64,000 nt of DNA, from positions 434,001 through 498,000 of the forward strand of contig NZ_CP064951.1 in assembly GCF_011751945.2 (NCBI RefSeq), written 5' to 3'. The stretch is from Actinomyces sp. zg-332. Lineage in GTDB: Bacteria; Actinomycetota; Actinomycetes; Actinomycetales; Actinomycetaceae. The notes beneath the pieces were generated by a model. The model was not told where the DNA came from and made no database searches. It was given only the letters and a program-made list of their open reading frames with translations. This document shows, in pieces, positions 29,543-37,787 of the stretch; position 1 is the first letter of the stretch, and each line of letters starts with the position of its first letter. Both the position numbers and the translations under genes were made by a program.

Positions 29543-30140
29543 GATAATTTTGTGGAGACACGGTCAAACAGCTTATAACTTAGAAAAAAGATTTCAAGGT
29601 CAAACAGATATTCCTCTGAATGAAACGGGGATTAAACAGGCTGAGAATGCTGCTATTTTCCTAAACAAATATAAACCAACTCACATTATTACTTCTGATT
29701 TAGGAAGGGCTAAGCAAACTGGCGAAAAATTAGCTGAGCTATCTGGTATAAAAATTGTAACAGACGCCCGTTTACGTGAAAGTGGATTTGGTGTTTGGGA
29801 AGGTTTGACTAGAGATGAAATTGTATCTAAGTGGCCGAAAGAATTTGAAAACTGGCAGCAGGGGATACGTCCTGAGAACTTGAACATTGAACCAGTAGAC
29901 TCTATTGGTGCTAGATTTAGTCAAAGTGTAAATGAACATGTATCAAACCTCAATGACGATAGTGTCATTGTATTTGTTAGTCATGGCGGAGCTATCTTGA
30001 AGGGTGTTTCTGTCTTACTCGGTTTGTCTGCTGGGTTTAGGGGGATAAGACTTCTAAATAATTGTTCTTGGTGTGTGCTGGAAAAAGCTGCGTCAGGAGA
30101 TTGGGTACTATCAGAATATAATCCGATTAATATTGCTTAA
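29535..30140 (+). CDS. Histidine phosphatase family protein (phosphoglycerate-mutase-like)
   Basis: This 201-residue protein opens with the phosphohistidine motif LWRHGQTAYNLEKRFQGQTD and has SDLGRAKQTGEKLAEL, LRESGFGVWEGLT and VSHGGAI, the full catalytic set of the superfamily. Such genes often follow rsfS in actinobacteria. The substrate cannot be told from sequence; a small sugar or nucleotide phosphate is likely. GTG at 29535 is preceded by GGAG and overlaps rsfS. Confidence 0.88.
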   Translation: MTKIILWRHGQTAYNLEKRFQGQTDIPLNETGIKQAENAAIFLNKYKPTHIITSDLGRAKQTGEKLAELSGIKIVTDARLRESGFGVWEGLTRDEIVSKWPKEFENWQQGIRPENLNIEPVDSIGARFSQSVNEHVSNLNDDSVIVFVSHGGAILKGVSVLLGLSAGFRGIRLLNNCSWCVLEKAASGDWVLSEYNPINIA

Positions 30141-30265
30141 TTATATTTGATTTACCGTTGTAATAGGAGAATACATACTAGTATAAAAGTGATTATTCGT
30201 TATTATTGTGCTTGTAAGTATATAGTGGTATATTAATTGTTGGTGTTTTTATGACATCAACAATT

Positions 30266-30338
30266 GGGGCTATAGCGCAGTTGGTAGCGCGCTTCCATGG
30301 CATGGAAGAGGTCACGGGTTCGATTCCCGTTAGCTCCA
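30266..30338 (+). tRNA. tRNA-Ala (anticodon GGC)
   Basis: The 73 bases fold as a cloverleaf: acceptor GGGGCTA / TAGCTCC with one G-T pair, D stem GCGC / GCGC, anticodon stem CTTCC / GGAAG around ATGGCAT (anticodon GGC), T stem ACGGG / CCCGT with TTCGATT, and discriminator A. The CCA end is not encoded. It decodes GCC and GCU. The GC-rich accessory island begins just after it. Confidence 0.97.
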
Positions 30339-30341
30339 CTG

Positions 30342-30379
30342 AAGGGACGCTCATTTTGATACAAAGTGGGCGTCCTTTT
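30342..30379 (+). terminator. Terminator directly after tRNA-Ala
   Basis: GGACGCTCATTTTG pairs with CAAAGTGGGCGTCC (14 bp including G-T pairs) around a three-base ATA loop; outer AAG/TTT pairs extend the stem and the T-run is TTTT. Confidence 0.88.
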
Positions 30380-30670
30380 GTATGCCCGAAATCTGAACGA
30401 AAAGCCAGGTCAGAGAGGATTTGTTTTCGTCTGGTCTGTTGGGCGGTGCCTGCAGGTAGGGGAGTAGGGCAGCCGAATTTCGGGTACTCGTGCTGCCTGG
30501 TGCGTGCCCGTGGGCTGAGCCGCCAAATTGTGCGGCTTGCGCCAAAAAGTATCCGAAGCGCCAAAAGGTATAGGCAGGTAGTGCGGAGCGTGGCGACTTG
30601 TTGGAAGGGGGGAGGAGTCCGTCGTTGCCGATCATGGGATCTTGCGGCGAGTATGCGTTGAGCGCTGCAC

Positions 30671-31535
30671 TCATCGCACTCGGTCTTGCCGACAATGAAC
30701 TTCACTCGATTGGCGTTGCGATCGCAGTCTAGATTTGGGCACCCTTTGACCCGCTAATCTTTCTCGAGAATTCTCGGAGCCATTGCTTTCGCCACCTCGG
30801 TTGTTAATTTCGACCTCTACTTCTATGCCGAGCGCATCGTTGGAGGCCGGGTCAATGAGGAGAGTCAAGTGACCTGATTCGAGATCTCGTTTGAGTGATT
30901 TGAACTCATCGAGTACAGCTGCTCTGCTTTCCCAAAGCCCCCGGCGAGGAGTTTGTCTGAAGGATCGTTCTCGACAATGGCACCCACGTTTGGGACGATG
31001 GTTGTCTCAAGGAAGTCTCGGTAGGAGTCGAGGGCCTCTACAAACGCTATTGCTTCGCCAGATTCAGCAAACAGTGCATCTTCGAATGTCCAGGGCCTTG
31101 TGGATGACTTCAAAGGATCGATGCACTGATGCCATCCTGCTCGCCTGTGCCATCGCACGATTCTTGTATTCATGTACTCCTGGTTTGCCAGGTAGCCAAC
31201 ATCTTCCTAGAGCTGTTCAATCGAATGGAAAGCAGCTGTAGACAAGGAAGCCAGAGCCTGAGTCCGTAAGAGATGCTGGAATTCAGGAGATTCTATTGCT
31301 GATGCCTCGCGAGCCAATAAGGCGCCTGCAAGATAGAGAGCGCGCCGGTCATTCGCTTGGCCTTGAGCGCCGCGTCCACCTGTGCGTTGATTGCATCGAC
31401 TGCTTCGAGGGCGGGGACCGGGGTTCGGGAGCGAGTGAAATGCCTCGGAGCAAACCTCCGTTGTAATATGCTCAACTTCAATGAAAGCTCGCAAACCCAC
31501 AGGTGAGCCAAAGAGGCCTGTGAATCCGTCCGCAT
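30671..31535 (-). pseudogene. Decayed gene of unknown function
   Basis: Reading the minus strand, one protein can be followed from 31535 to about 30671 through a frameshift near 31350-31370 (INAQVDAALKAKR joins DRRALYLAGALLAREASAI), an in-frame TAG at 31207, and a second frameshift near 30910 (KLLAGGFGKAEQ joins AAVLDEFKSLKRDLESGHLT). The pieces on each side of the TAG are in the same frame (EDVGYLANQEYMNTR follows it directly). I do not recognise the family. It lies back-to-back with the lanthipeptide genes. Confidence 0.55.
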
Positions 31536-31703
31536 CCCCTAGCTGCTCCCCGCTCAGACAGGCGGTCGGACACTCACGTCACCACCGTTCCACGCCACAG
31601 CTCATAGACGTAGGTTCGGTTCGCCATTCATTGAGTCTGGATCGGTCGTTGTTACAAGTCGACTACCATTGCAACGAAATCAAGCAAAGGCCTTCACAAT
31701 CCT

Positions 31704-31758
31704 TATGATATCTGACACACTGGAAACCGTGAATCTCGCCGCAGTTCAAGGAGGATCA
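31704..31758 (+). promoter_or_regulatory. Possible -10 box and strong ribosome binding site before the precursor gene
   Basis: TATGAT at 31704-31709 could be a -10 box; no good -35 is seen. AAGGAGGA at about 31749-31755 is a very strong ribosome binding site that fixes the precursor start at ATG 31760. Confidence 0.4.
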
Positions 31759-31759
31759 A

Positions 31760-32008
31760 ATGTCGACTACGACTCAGATGCCGCAACCCGTCACTACTGA
31801 CCCGAAGACCGACGCTGATCAGCTCTTCACCGATCTCGTCTATTCCTTTGGTACTGCATCTAAGCTCACGGCCTCGGGGTACGATGGGTCTATCGAGGCA
31901 ATGAGCCTCACACGTACAAGCCCCTGCGACTGCAGTAGCTGCGCCTCGATTGTTCCAACGTCATGCGGTCAAACGTATGGCGCCGCTGCTCTATGCCCGT
32001 ATTGCTGA
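31760..32008 (+). CDS. lanA: Lanthipeptide (class I) precursor peptide
   Basis: An 82-residue peptide with a near-perfect ribosome binding site, directly upstream of lanB and lanC. The first ~49 residues, Cys-free and acidic to neutral, look like a leader; LFTDLVY (residues 22-28) may stand in for the FNLD-type box read by LanB. The C-terminal ~33 residues hold all six Cys (56, 58, 61, 69, 79, 82) and nine Ser/Thr after residue 50, enough for several (methyl)lanthionine rings. It ends in a Cys-Pro-Tyr-Cys motif. I do not recognise it as any named lantibiotic. The cleavage site is unknown; no Gly-Gly or Pro-Gln site is obvious. Cluster context makes the call firm, the ring pattern is open. Confidence 0.8.
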   Translation: MSTTTQMPQPVTTDPKTDADQLFTDLVYSFGTASKLTASGYDGSIEAMSLTRTSPCDCSSCASIVPTSCGQTYGAAALCPYC

Positions 32009-32079
32009 CTTCCTAGGTGTCTTTCAGAGCAAAGTCCCGGCATCAATTGGTTTTCTGATGAGAAGGAAGCAGCGGAGGA

Positions 32080-32679
32080 ATGACCAACTATTCTAAGTAT
32101 GCTCCCTTTTCAGGGGTCTATGCACGCAGAATCAGTGCATTGTCTCACGCTGAAGCCAGGCGATTGTGCCGCGAGCTTGTATCTATTATTCACGCTCACG
32201 ACCAAGTTGCGTTTGATGAAGCTCGAATGAATAATCAGCTGCTTGATATCATTCGGGCCGCCAGGCCAGATCTTTACGCTTCAATTGAAGATCAATTCTC
32301 TCCGAATTTATCAGCGAGAGACGTACCAACTCGCAGAACAGATCGAGTCATACGATCAATCGAGAACTATGCATTGCGTTGCGCAAGTCGCGCTACGCCT
32401 TTCTCTCTTTCATCCAGTATCGTTTTCGATCTAGACCAAGAGATTTCGGACCCAGAATTAGAAGAGAGACCTTCCTATATCTTCACAGCTTTCGAAATGA
32501 GCAAAGACTCACCTAATGCTCCCGCACTCGCTGCAGATTCATGGCTCTTCAAGAACCAACTAATTACACGACTCTCACAATCTACGTATGAAGTCCCCGT
32601 TCCATGGAATGCGCATAAACATTCGCAATCGAGCGACCTATTCCTATTCAAGGGTCACCCTAAATTCCACACACTTTGA
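32080..32679 (+). CDS. lanB: Lantibiotic dehydratase LanB, N-terminal piece (frameshifted)
   Basis: These 199 residues match the start of the LanB glutamylation domain (Lant_dehydr_N), with the diagnostic ALRCASRATPFSLSSSIVFDL near residue 110 (compare R-TPFGLFAG in the family). LanB uses Glu-tRNA to activate and dehydrate Ser/Thr of the precursor. GGAGG lies just before ATG 32080. The frame is lost near 32640-32660: DLFLF should continue into SRVTLNSTHFEVL, which is in the frame one base over. Downstream residues to the stop at 32679 are off-frame. The rest of the enzyme is the next entry. Confidence 0.75.
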   Translation: MTNYSKYAPFSGVYARRISALSHAEARRLCRELVSIIHAHDQVAFDEARMNNQLLDIIRAARPDLYASIEDQFSPNLSARDVPTRRTDRVIRSIENYALRCASRATPFSLSSSIVFDLDQEISDPELEERPSYIFTAFEMSKDSPNAPALAADSWLFKNQLITRLSQSTYEVPVPWNAHKHSQSSDLFLFKGHPKFHTL

Positions 32680-34990
32680 AGTGTTGAATCGGGCTAACAC
32701 TGGTGTTCAGATTCAAACACTAATAAGGGAATTTGTCAGCCAATATGGTGTGAGCGAGCAGCGTCTTCGAGACGTCTTACTTAGCCTCATTGAGACTGGG
32801 CTACTAATTCAGATCCGTAATCCTGAACACTTTCTCGACGAGATTCGACCTGTCACGTTAAAGACTGATTCAATTGAGTCGCTTGCGACTATGAGCATAG
32901 ATCCAACAACGGTCATGGCTCGGACTCCGATGACCGAAGCAGCGCAGGTTCCAAACGACGGCAAGATCGCACGACACGTGGATACAACCATGTTATTACT
33001 CGAGCAGACGGCTCCCTCACAGATCAGCAACGCATACGATCAATGGTTAGACAAATTTGCCGAAAACTATGGATTTAATACGGCAGTCAATGCTCTCACG
33101 GTTTTCGATCCAATCGCAGGAATTGGACCAATTCAGCTCGGACTCGAAGACCAACCCTCTGGCACACTTGCCTCGCAGCCATTAGTAAGCTTTCTGTTGG
33201 ATGCGCACCATCCAAACCAGCTGCAGATGAAGAAGGACTTCTACATTCTCGATTCGAAAGTAGTTCACAGAGCACTCAGAGAGCGCAGACAGGACTCGTC
33301 TGGAAGGACAATCACTCACGATTCAAGAGTCAAGGACCTCATGTTTGAGTTGTTCGAGCATCCAACGTTGGGCCTTCTGTTCTTACCAGCGATCCTCGGG
33401 GCTACCGATCCAGGTGCACTCCTTGGCCGATTCGCTTCGCTCCTCAGTTCAAATGAAGTATCGCGGATCTGGGGTCAAGGTTCTTCCGAACAGATCGAGG
33501 TCGTTCAGCTGCGCCCGTTCTTTCACAGTCGACAATGTCAACAGCTTTCGGCCCAGTTTCAGCCCCCGGGACGGTACATATGCCCTCAGGTCGCCAACCC
33601 ATACGATCCTTCGGCAATTTCTTTGTCCGAACTCCTATTCTGTCTCGCGGACGGGGGCATGAGGATCCTAGACCGAAGAACAGGACTACCAATCCTCGTT
33701 CAATCTCAGTCAATGATTACGCTCGCACAGTTCGATCCAATCTCGAAAACAATTCTCGCTATCGCCCGCCGCGGAGAACCTGCCTACACACTTTTCCAAG
33801 AAGAGCCTTGGAGTGCAAGGGAGACGCACCGTCCCGGAGTCATTCTCGATGGTGTTGTCCTCCGACGACCTCAATGGAGGCTGCCCGCTGGAATGTTCTC
33901 CGACTACTCAGATGATGAGCCCTTCCGACGCTGGAAACAAATGGTTAATCTTCCAGATCATGTCAGAATTGGAAGGGGCGATCAAATACAGGAGTTCGAC
34001 CTCTCAAACATAGATGAATACCAAGCTTTCAAACGATCAGTAGGCCCGAGGGCGTCGATCCTAGATGCCGCATTTTTCACCCTCAACACAGACGACCGTA
34101 AAGTTGAATATTTATATAGATATGTCCCAAAGTCAACGAATTCAATCCAGACTCTGAGACCTTCAGAAACTTTTTCGCTGATCGATCCGAAAGACGGCGA
34201 TAAAGTAGAAGAATGGCGCGCATACGAATTTACTACACCATCCGGTTTGATACCGGAGATTTCCGACTTTCGTCAGGTAATTCAATTTTTCAAAGACATG
34301 GGCGGCAAAAATTGGCACTTTCTTCACTATACCAACCCCGATGCCCATTTGAGACTGAGATTCCAGCTGCCTCCCGAGGCGAATGCGCAATCAAAGATTC
34401 TTAACGGGCTTGACGCTTTGATAGAAAGCCTCCGAGGCGAAAACTACAAAAAAGTTCGAATTGTCGAATTTTTTCCCGAATATACACGTTATACTCGAAC
34501 GACATCTATCGAATCAATTTTTGAAATCTTTACCAGAAGTTCCGAGCTCGCTTTGAGTGAGCGGCTCACTCTCCAGACAACACAGAATCGCAAACAGGTC
34601 ATCCTATCCGCCGTAACCTCATTTATGGAGCTTGTCCGATACTATTTTCCAGAAACTTGGGCGACAGCGATCGTTAAAGCATTCAAAAGGGGATCGTTCG
34701 AGGATCCGAAACACTTCGATAAGCAGAGAACTTCATTACGATACGAAATCGTACACGAAATCGAAGATAAAGTGCTCGAAGTTGGGCCTCGCTATAAAAA
34801 TTACAATGAGATTGGCACCGACATTATACCCTCAGTTATGCATATGCACTTTAATCGCGTCGCCGGAATCGATCGGGGTGGAGAAGCTGATTACACCGCG
34901 ATTATCAGGAAGTTTTCGTTATCGCGACTAGCTCGATTAAAGATGAGATGTTATTTAGAGTCATCAGACACTCCGGTGGAATCAGACTAG
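32588..34990 (+). CDS. lanB: Lantibiotic dehydratase LanB, main part with SpaB_C elimination domain
   Basis: This frame stays open for 800 codons; true LanB sequence starts about residue 20 (SRVTLNSTHFEVLNR). It carries the rest of the glutamylation domain (QYGVSEQRLRDVLLSLIETGLL) and, from about residue 545, the glutamate-elimination (SpaB_C) domain, marked by GKNWHFLHYTNPDAHLRLRF. Joined to the preceding piece, the enzyme would be about 970 residues, normal for a full-length class I LanB. The join needs a +1 shift near 32640-32660. A true mutation, an assembly error in CTATTCCTATTC, or unlikely recoding could explain it. The ATG at 32588 may or may not be used. LanC follows after 4 bases. 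Confidence 0.8.
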   Translation: MKSPFHGMRINIRNRATYSYSRVTLNSTHFEVLNRANTGVQIQTLIREFVSQYGVSEQRLRDVLLSLIETGLLIQIRNPEHFLDEIRPVTLKTDSIESLATMSIDPTTVMARTPMTEAAQVPNDGKIARHVDTTMLLLEQTAPSQISNAYDQWLDKFAENYGFNTAVNALTVFDPIAGIGPIQLGLEDQPSGTLASQPLVSFLLDAHHPNQLQMKKDFYILDSKVVHRALRERRQDSSGRTITHDSRVKDLMFELFEHPTLGLLFLPAILGATDPGALLGRFASLLSSNEVSRIWGQGSSEQIEVVQLRPFFHSRQCQQLSAQFQPPGRYICPQVANPYDPSAISLSELLFCLADGGMRILDRRTGLPILVQSQSMITLAQFDPISKTILAIARRGEPAYTLFQEEPWSARETHRPGVILDGVVLRRPQWRLPAGMFSDYSDDEPFRRWKQMVNLPDHVRIGRGDQIQEFDLSNIDEYQAFKRSVGPRASILDAAFFTLNTDDRKVEYLYRYVPKSTNSIQTLRPSETFSLIDPKDGDKVEEWRAYEFTTPSGLIPEISDFRQVIQFFKDMGGKNWHFLHYTNPDAHLRLRFQLPPEANAQSKILNGLDALIESLRGENYKKVRIVEFFPEYTRYTRTTSIESIFEIFTRSSELALSERLTLQTTQNRKQVILSAVTSFMELVRYYFPETWATAIVKAFKRGSFEDPKHFDKQRTSLRYEIVHEIEDKVLEVGPRYKNYNEIGTDIIPSVMHMHFNRVAGIDRGGEADYTAIIRKFSLSRLARLKMRCYLESSDTPVESD

Positions 34991-34994
34991 TGAT

Positions 34995-36326
34995 ATGAAT
35001 ATTGACCTGGATTTTGAAAGACTATCGGAACTCTATCTTGATCAGATCAAGCTTCGCTTGCAACCAAATTCAGACCGTTACTTATTTGACATTTCTAAGA
35101 TGAATCCGAGGGCCGCAATCTCTGATCTTCTTTCTTATCCTTCGGGCGTTGGAGGCTATATATATTGTCTCCGGCTAATCGCAAGCGCAACAGGTTCGCT
35201 TGAGGCTAAAAGTCTAGCAGACCGCCTCTTTGAACTCGCACTTGTTACATATAAACAAAATCGAACAGACATTCGCGCGATTCAAGAACTATTCGCATTA
35301 GCTGATTTGAGCATCTCGCAATACGGCAAGGCCGATTCGCACTTGCAGACAATCATTTTAGAATGGATGGATACCATTTCAGTCGCTCTCTTGGATCAAC
35401 TTGATCGGGAGGACTTGATTCATCACGGCTTTGTAAGTACCGATTTGGTGTCGGGCATTTGTCGTGGAATTCTGCTTGTTGAGGGATATTGCGCTCCTCA
35501 TTCACTCGAATTACTTCAAGAGCTTCTGAAACTTGAGACTTGTGAAAGTGGCAAGCGAGTTAGAGCTTCTTTCAGCGGCGCTCCATCTCTTGTTTGGGCT
35601 GAAAAGGCGGTGGTTGCAAGCCATCGAAACTACGGAATCGTTCATGGTCTCGATGGAATTTGTACAACGCTTTGCAGCGCATTATCTCGTTATTGTACTA
35701 CGGACTCGTATGACGCAGTTACCTATGAGCGAGGTTTGGATACGGTTGATGATTATTTGGAATGGCGGATCGATTCGGCCGAAATGAAGATTGGCCAAAT
35801 TCCCATGACTGAAGTCTTGCTCAACGACGGATCATGCATCGATTGCTTTGCTGATGATGGGATATGGTGTTATGGCGGATCAGGATTGCTTGGCGCATGT
35901 AATGCCCGAATTGGCCTCGATAGCGGCCCATTCGCCCTGACAGACAAATTTGTCATGTTAGCTGATCGCGTATTTCATGATCCGGTTGCGAAGTCTCTCA
36001 CCTTATGTCACGGGGAATCCGGTCGCATTCTAAGTTTGCGCAATTTTAGTGACTTAATTGACTGTGCTTTTTCACAAGAGGAATTGCGCCTGGCTTTCTG
36101 TCAGCGTCTAGGGAAGCTACTCAGCAGGGGTGATTTGTCAGGATATCTCGATCCTGACCTACTGTTTTCTAACGATCCTCTTAATATTGGTGTTCTGTCC
36201 GGATTGGGAGGAGTGGTAATTGCTTATTTTGAAACATTATGCGAACGGTTGCCCCCGTCACATTTTGCAGAAAGTTGTCTATTGGCGGCTCCGTGGCTTC
36301 GGCCATATCGAACGCTCCATGTGTGA
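34995..36326 (+). CDS. lanC: Lanthionine cyclase LanC
   Basis: This intact 443-residue enzyme adds Cys thiols to dehydrated Ser/Thr. It has the LanC toroid motifs: NYGIVHGLDG (His 217), GIWCYGGSGLLGAC (zinc Cys 292) and SLTLCHGESG (zinc Cys 338 and His 339). A late LSGLGGVVIAYFETL matches the last helical repeat. Its start is 4 bases past the lanB stop, so translation is coupled. An IS remnant abuts the 3' end. Confidence 0.9.
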   Translation: MNIDLDFERLSELYLDQIKLRLQPNSDRYLFDISKMNPRAAISDLLSYPSGVGGYIYCLRLIASATGSLEAKSLADRLFELALVTYKQNRTDIRAIQELFALADLSISQYGKADSHLQTIILEWMDTISVALLDQLDREDLIHHGFVSTDLVSGICRGILLVEGYCAPHSLELLQELLKLETCESGKRVRASFSGAPSLVWAEKAVVASHRNYGIVHGLDGICTTLCSALSRYCTTDSYDAVTYERGLDTVDDYLEWRIDSAEMKIGQIPMTEVLLNDGSCIDCFADDGIWCYGGSGLLGACNARIGLDSGPFALTDKFVMLADRVFHDPVAKSLTLCHGESGRILSLRNFSDLIDCAFSQEELRLAFCQRLGKLLSRGDLSGYLDPDLLFSNDPLNIGVLSGLGGVVIAYFETLCERLPPSHFAESCLLAAPWLRPYRTLHV

Positions 36327-36329
36327 ACA

Positions 36330-36715
36330 CGAGTGTTGATTCCAGAACGTCGATTTCGTACAGTGGATGAATGGCTTTTCTCTGCTCTGATTTGCACAGT
36401 TGAGGTGTGTCGCGCCTTTAGAGTTTTGAGGATTGCTTGAACTGGTAGTGTGACGGCGGGTTTACCGATGAAGTCATGGCCAGCGATTCGCATGGTGACG
36501 TGGTGCAGCGGTAGGAGTTCTTGAATTGCTTTCTTGAGTGTGAGGCCGGTTTTGCTCTGAGTTCCTCGGACTACAGCGAGGGCTGTGAACACGAAAGTGA
36601 GGTGGGCTTCGATCGCTTCTTGGGCGTGGTAGAAGATGGGGCGGGCTCGCAGGTCTGTCTTGGACATGCGGAAGGACTGCTTGACGTACCACAGGTCGTG
36701 GCAGGAACTGATCAC
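36330..36715 (-). pseudogene. Remnant of an IS1634/IS4-like transposase, C-terminal part
   Basis: The minus-strand reading CHDLWYVKQSFRMSKTDLRA, then RPIFYHAQEAIEAHLTFVFTALAV, is the C-terminal region of IS1634-type DDE transposases (the Y-LW-VE-SFR-SK motif that holds the last acidic residue; here the Glu is Gln/Lys in YVKQ). The N-terminal two thirds are missing; the fragment begins abruptly about 36715 next to the IS3 remnant. The reading frame runs on into the lanC 3' end without its own stop. Confidence 0.7.
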
Positions 36716-36767
36716 CTCCCGACTTTGCACAGTTTTTGTGTGTCATTTCGCCAGAGCATTGAGGATG

Positions 36768-37046
36768 TGACGCCAACTTCAAAATTTCATTCGTGCGCCG
36801 CAGCTCCGCGTTCTCCTGACGCAAACGCTTGAGTTCGGCGCTTTCCTCAGTGGAAACCCGAGGACGGACTCCGGCATCCACACGCGCTCGCATCACCCAG
36901 CGCCGAAGAGGTTCCCTCGACGTCCCCAACTTCATCGCGGTATCGGCGATCACGCGGGTTTCAGATACTCCCAGATTATCCCGCAGACGATCCTCAACAA
37001 GCCTGACAGCCCGCTCCCCAAAAACTTTTATATAGTTCCTTGGCAT
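36768..37046 (-). pseudogene. Truncated IS3-family transposase OrfA
   Basis: From ATG 37046 the product has a helix-turn-helix (RLVEDRLRDNLGVSETRVIAD to TSREPLRRWVMRARVDAG) and the leucine-zipper-like ELKRLRQENAELRRTNEILKLAS typical of IS3 OrfA. The homology stops at residue 93, and no OrfB with a DDE domain follows. The break point falls next to the IS1634-like fragment, so two elements were broken or joined here. Confidence 0.8.
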
Positions 37047-37139
37047 GCGAAATCCTCTCACAAAAACCTCGGAACAAAACCCGGGATGCTTCAACGCCGA
37101 ATCCTTGCTGTGCGGGGGAACCTTGTGAGATACTAAATT

Positions 37140-37331
37140 ATGACTATCGCTAAATGGATTGTACTCGCGGTTCTCGTGCTAGTTGGATTTGCCATTTGGT
37201 GGCATTTCTCTCTGCGAAGGAGAATTGACAAGAGAATGCATGAAGCTCCGCCCGAAGAGCGTGAAGCTTTGATGAAAGTTCAACGAGATATTGATCGTGG
37301 CAAGGCGGCGCGCCAGGGATTCTTCTTCTAG
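37140..37331 (+). CDS. Small single-pass membrane protein, unknown function
   Basis: A 63-residue ORF with one hydrophobic segment (WIVLAVLVLVGFAIWWHFSL) followed by a basic stretch and a charged amphipathic tail (APPEEREALMKVQRDIDRGK). The composition and length look like a real small protein. I do not recognise a family. It could be an accessory or immunity-type protein of the island, but nothing in the sequence proves it. Confidence 0.5.
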   Translation: MTIAKWIVLAVLVLVGFAIWWHFSLRRRIDKRMHEAPPEEREALMKVQRDIDRGKAARQGFFF

Positions 37332-37472
37332 GTACCGTAGACTGCGACTCGTCTACAAGGAATGTCTGATGACTGGGCTTGGCCAGGATCGCGCTAACCA
37401 GAGACCTGTGGCAGCCAAATTAGTTGATCCGTCTGTGTGAGTATTCGGTAGTCACGATAGGGCGCCCAACGC

Positions 37473-37787
37473 ATGAACTTTGGGTTCGGACACGAGAGTT
37501 CTTCTCGGAGGTCTCTTGATACCCTAGTCTGCGCTCTGTGGGGCTACTCGTTCGAGAACGAGATCCGGGTCAAGGCCGGACGCACTCACTTCGATGAGTC
37601 TTTCACCACCCTCTCAGCACAATTGAATCGAGTAGTTCTTAGTGAGTGCTGGGATCTGTGCAGAGCTCTTCCCGATCGCATCCATTATCACTTCTTTCAA
37701 CTGGACTCCGAAAACAAGCCAGATAGATGTTCGGCGTTGTCTACGCTTGCAGGGCAGCGTTCTCACATTCAAGACTTGGCTATTTGA
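37473..37787 (+). CDS. Hypothetical protein
   Basis: A 104-residue ORF of ordinary composition, convergent with the ABC-3C-like ATPase gene and overlapping its 3' end by 8 bases. No motif is recognised and no good ribosome binding site precedes ATG 37473. It may be a chance frame in GC-rich DNA. Confidence 0.3.
   Translation: MNFGFGHESSSRRSLDTLVCALWGYSFENEIRVKAGRTHFDESFTTLSAQLNRVVLSECWDLCRALPDRIHYHFFQLDSENKPDRCSALSTLAGQRSHIQDLAI

Noticed and set aside
30193-30705. Minus-strand ORF of 170 codons overlapping tRNA-Ala
   Set aside because: It runs across the tRNA gene and its terminator and has no recognisable protein features; it is a chance frame.
32588-32679. Programmed +1 frameshifting in lanB
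   Set aside because: No known slippery motif, rare-codon stall site or stimulatory structure is visible at the crossing, and LanB proteins are normally read without recoding. A mutation or sequencing error is simpler.
33444-33915. Antisense and alternative ORFs within lanB (for example 33444-33713 and 33535-33915)
   Set aside because: They are shadows of the lanB frame in GC-rich DNA and lack ribosome binding sites or motifs.
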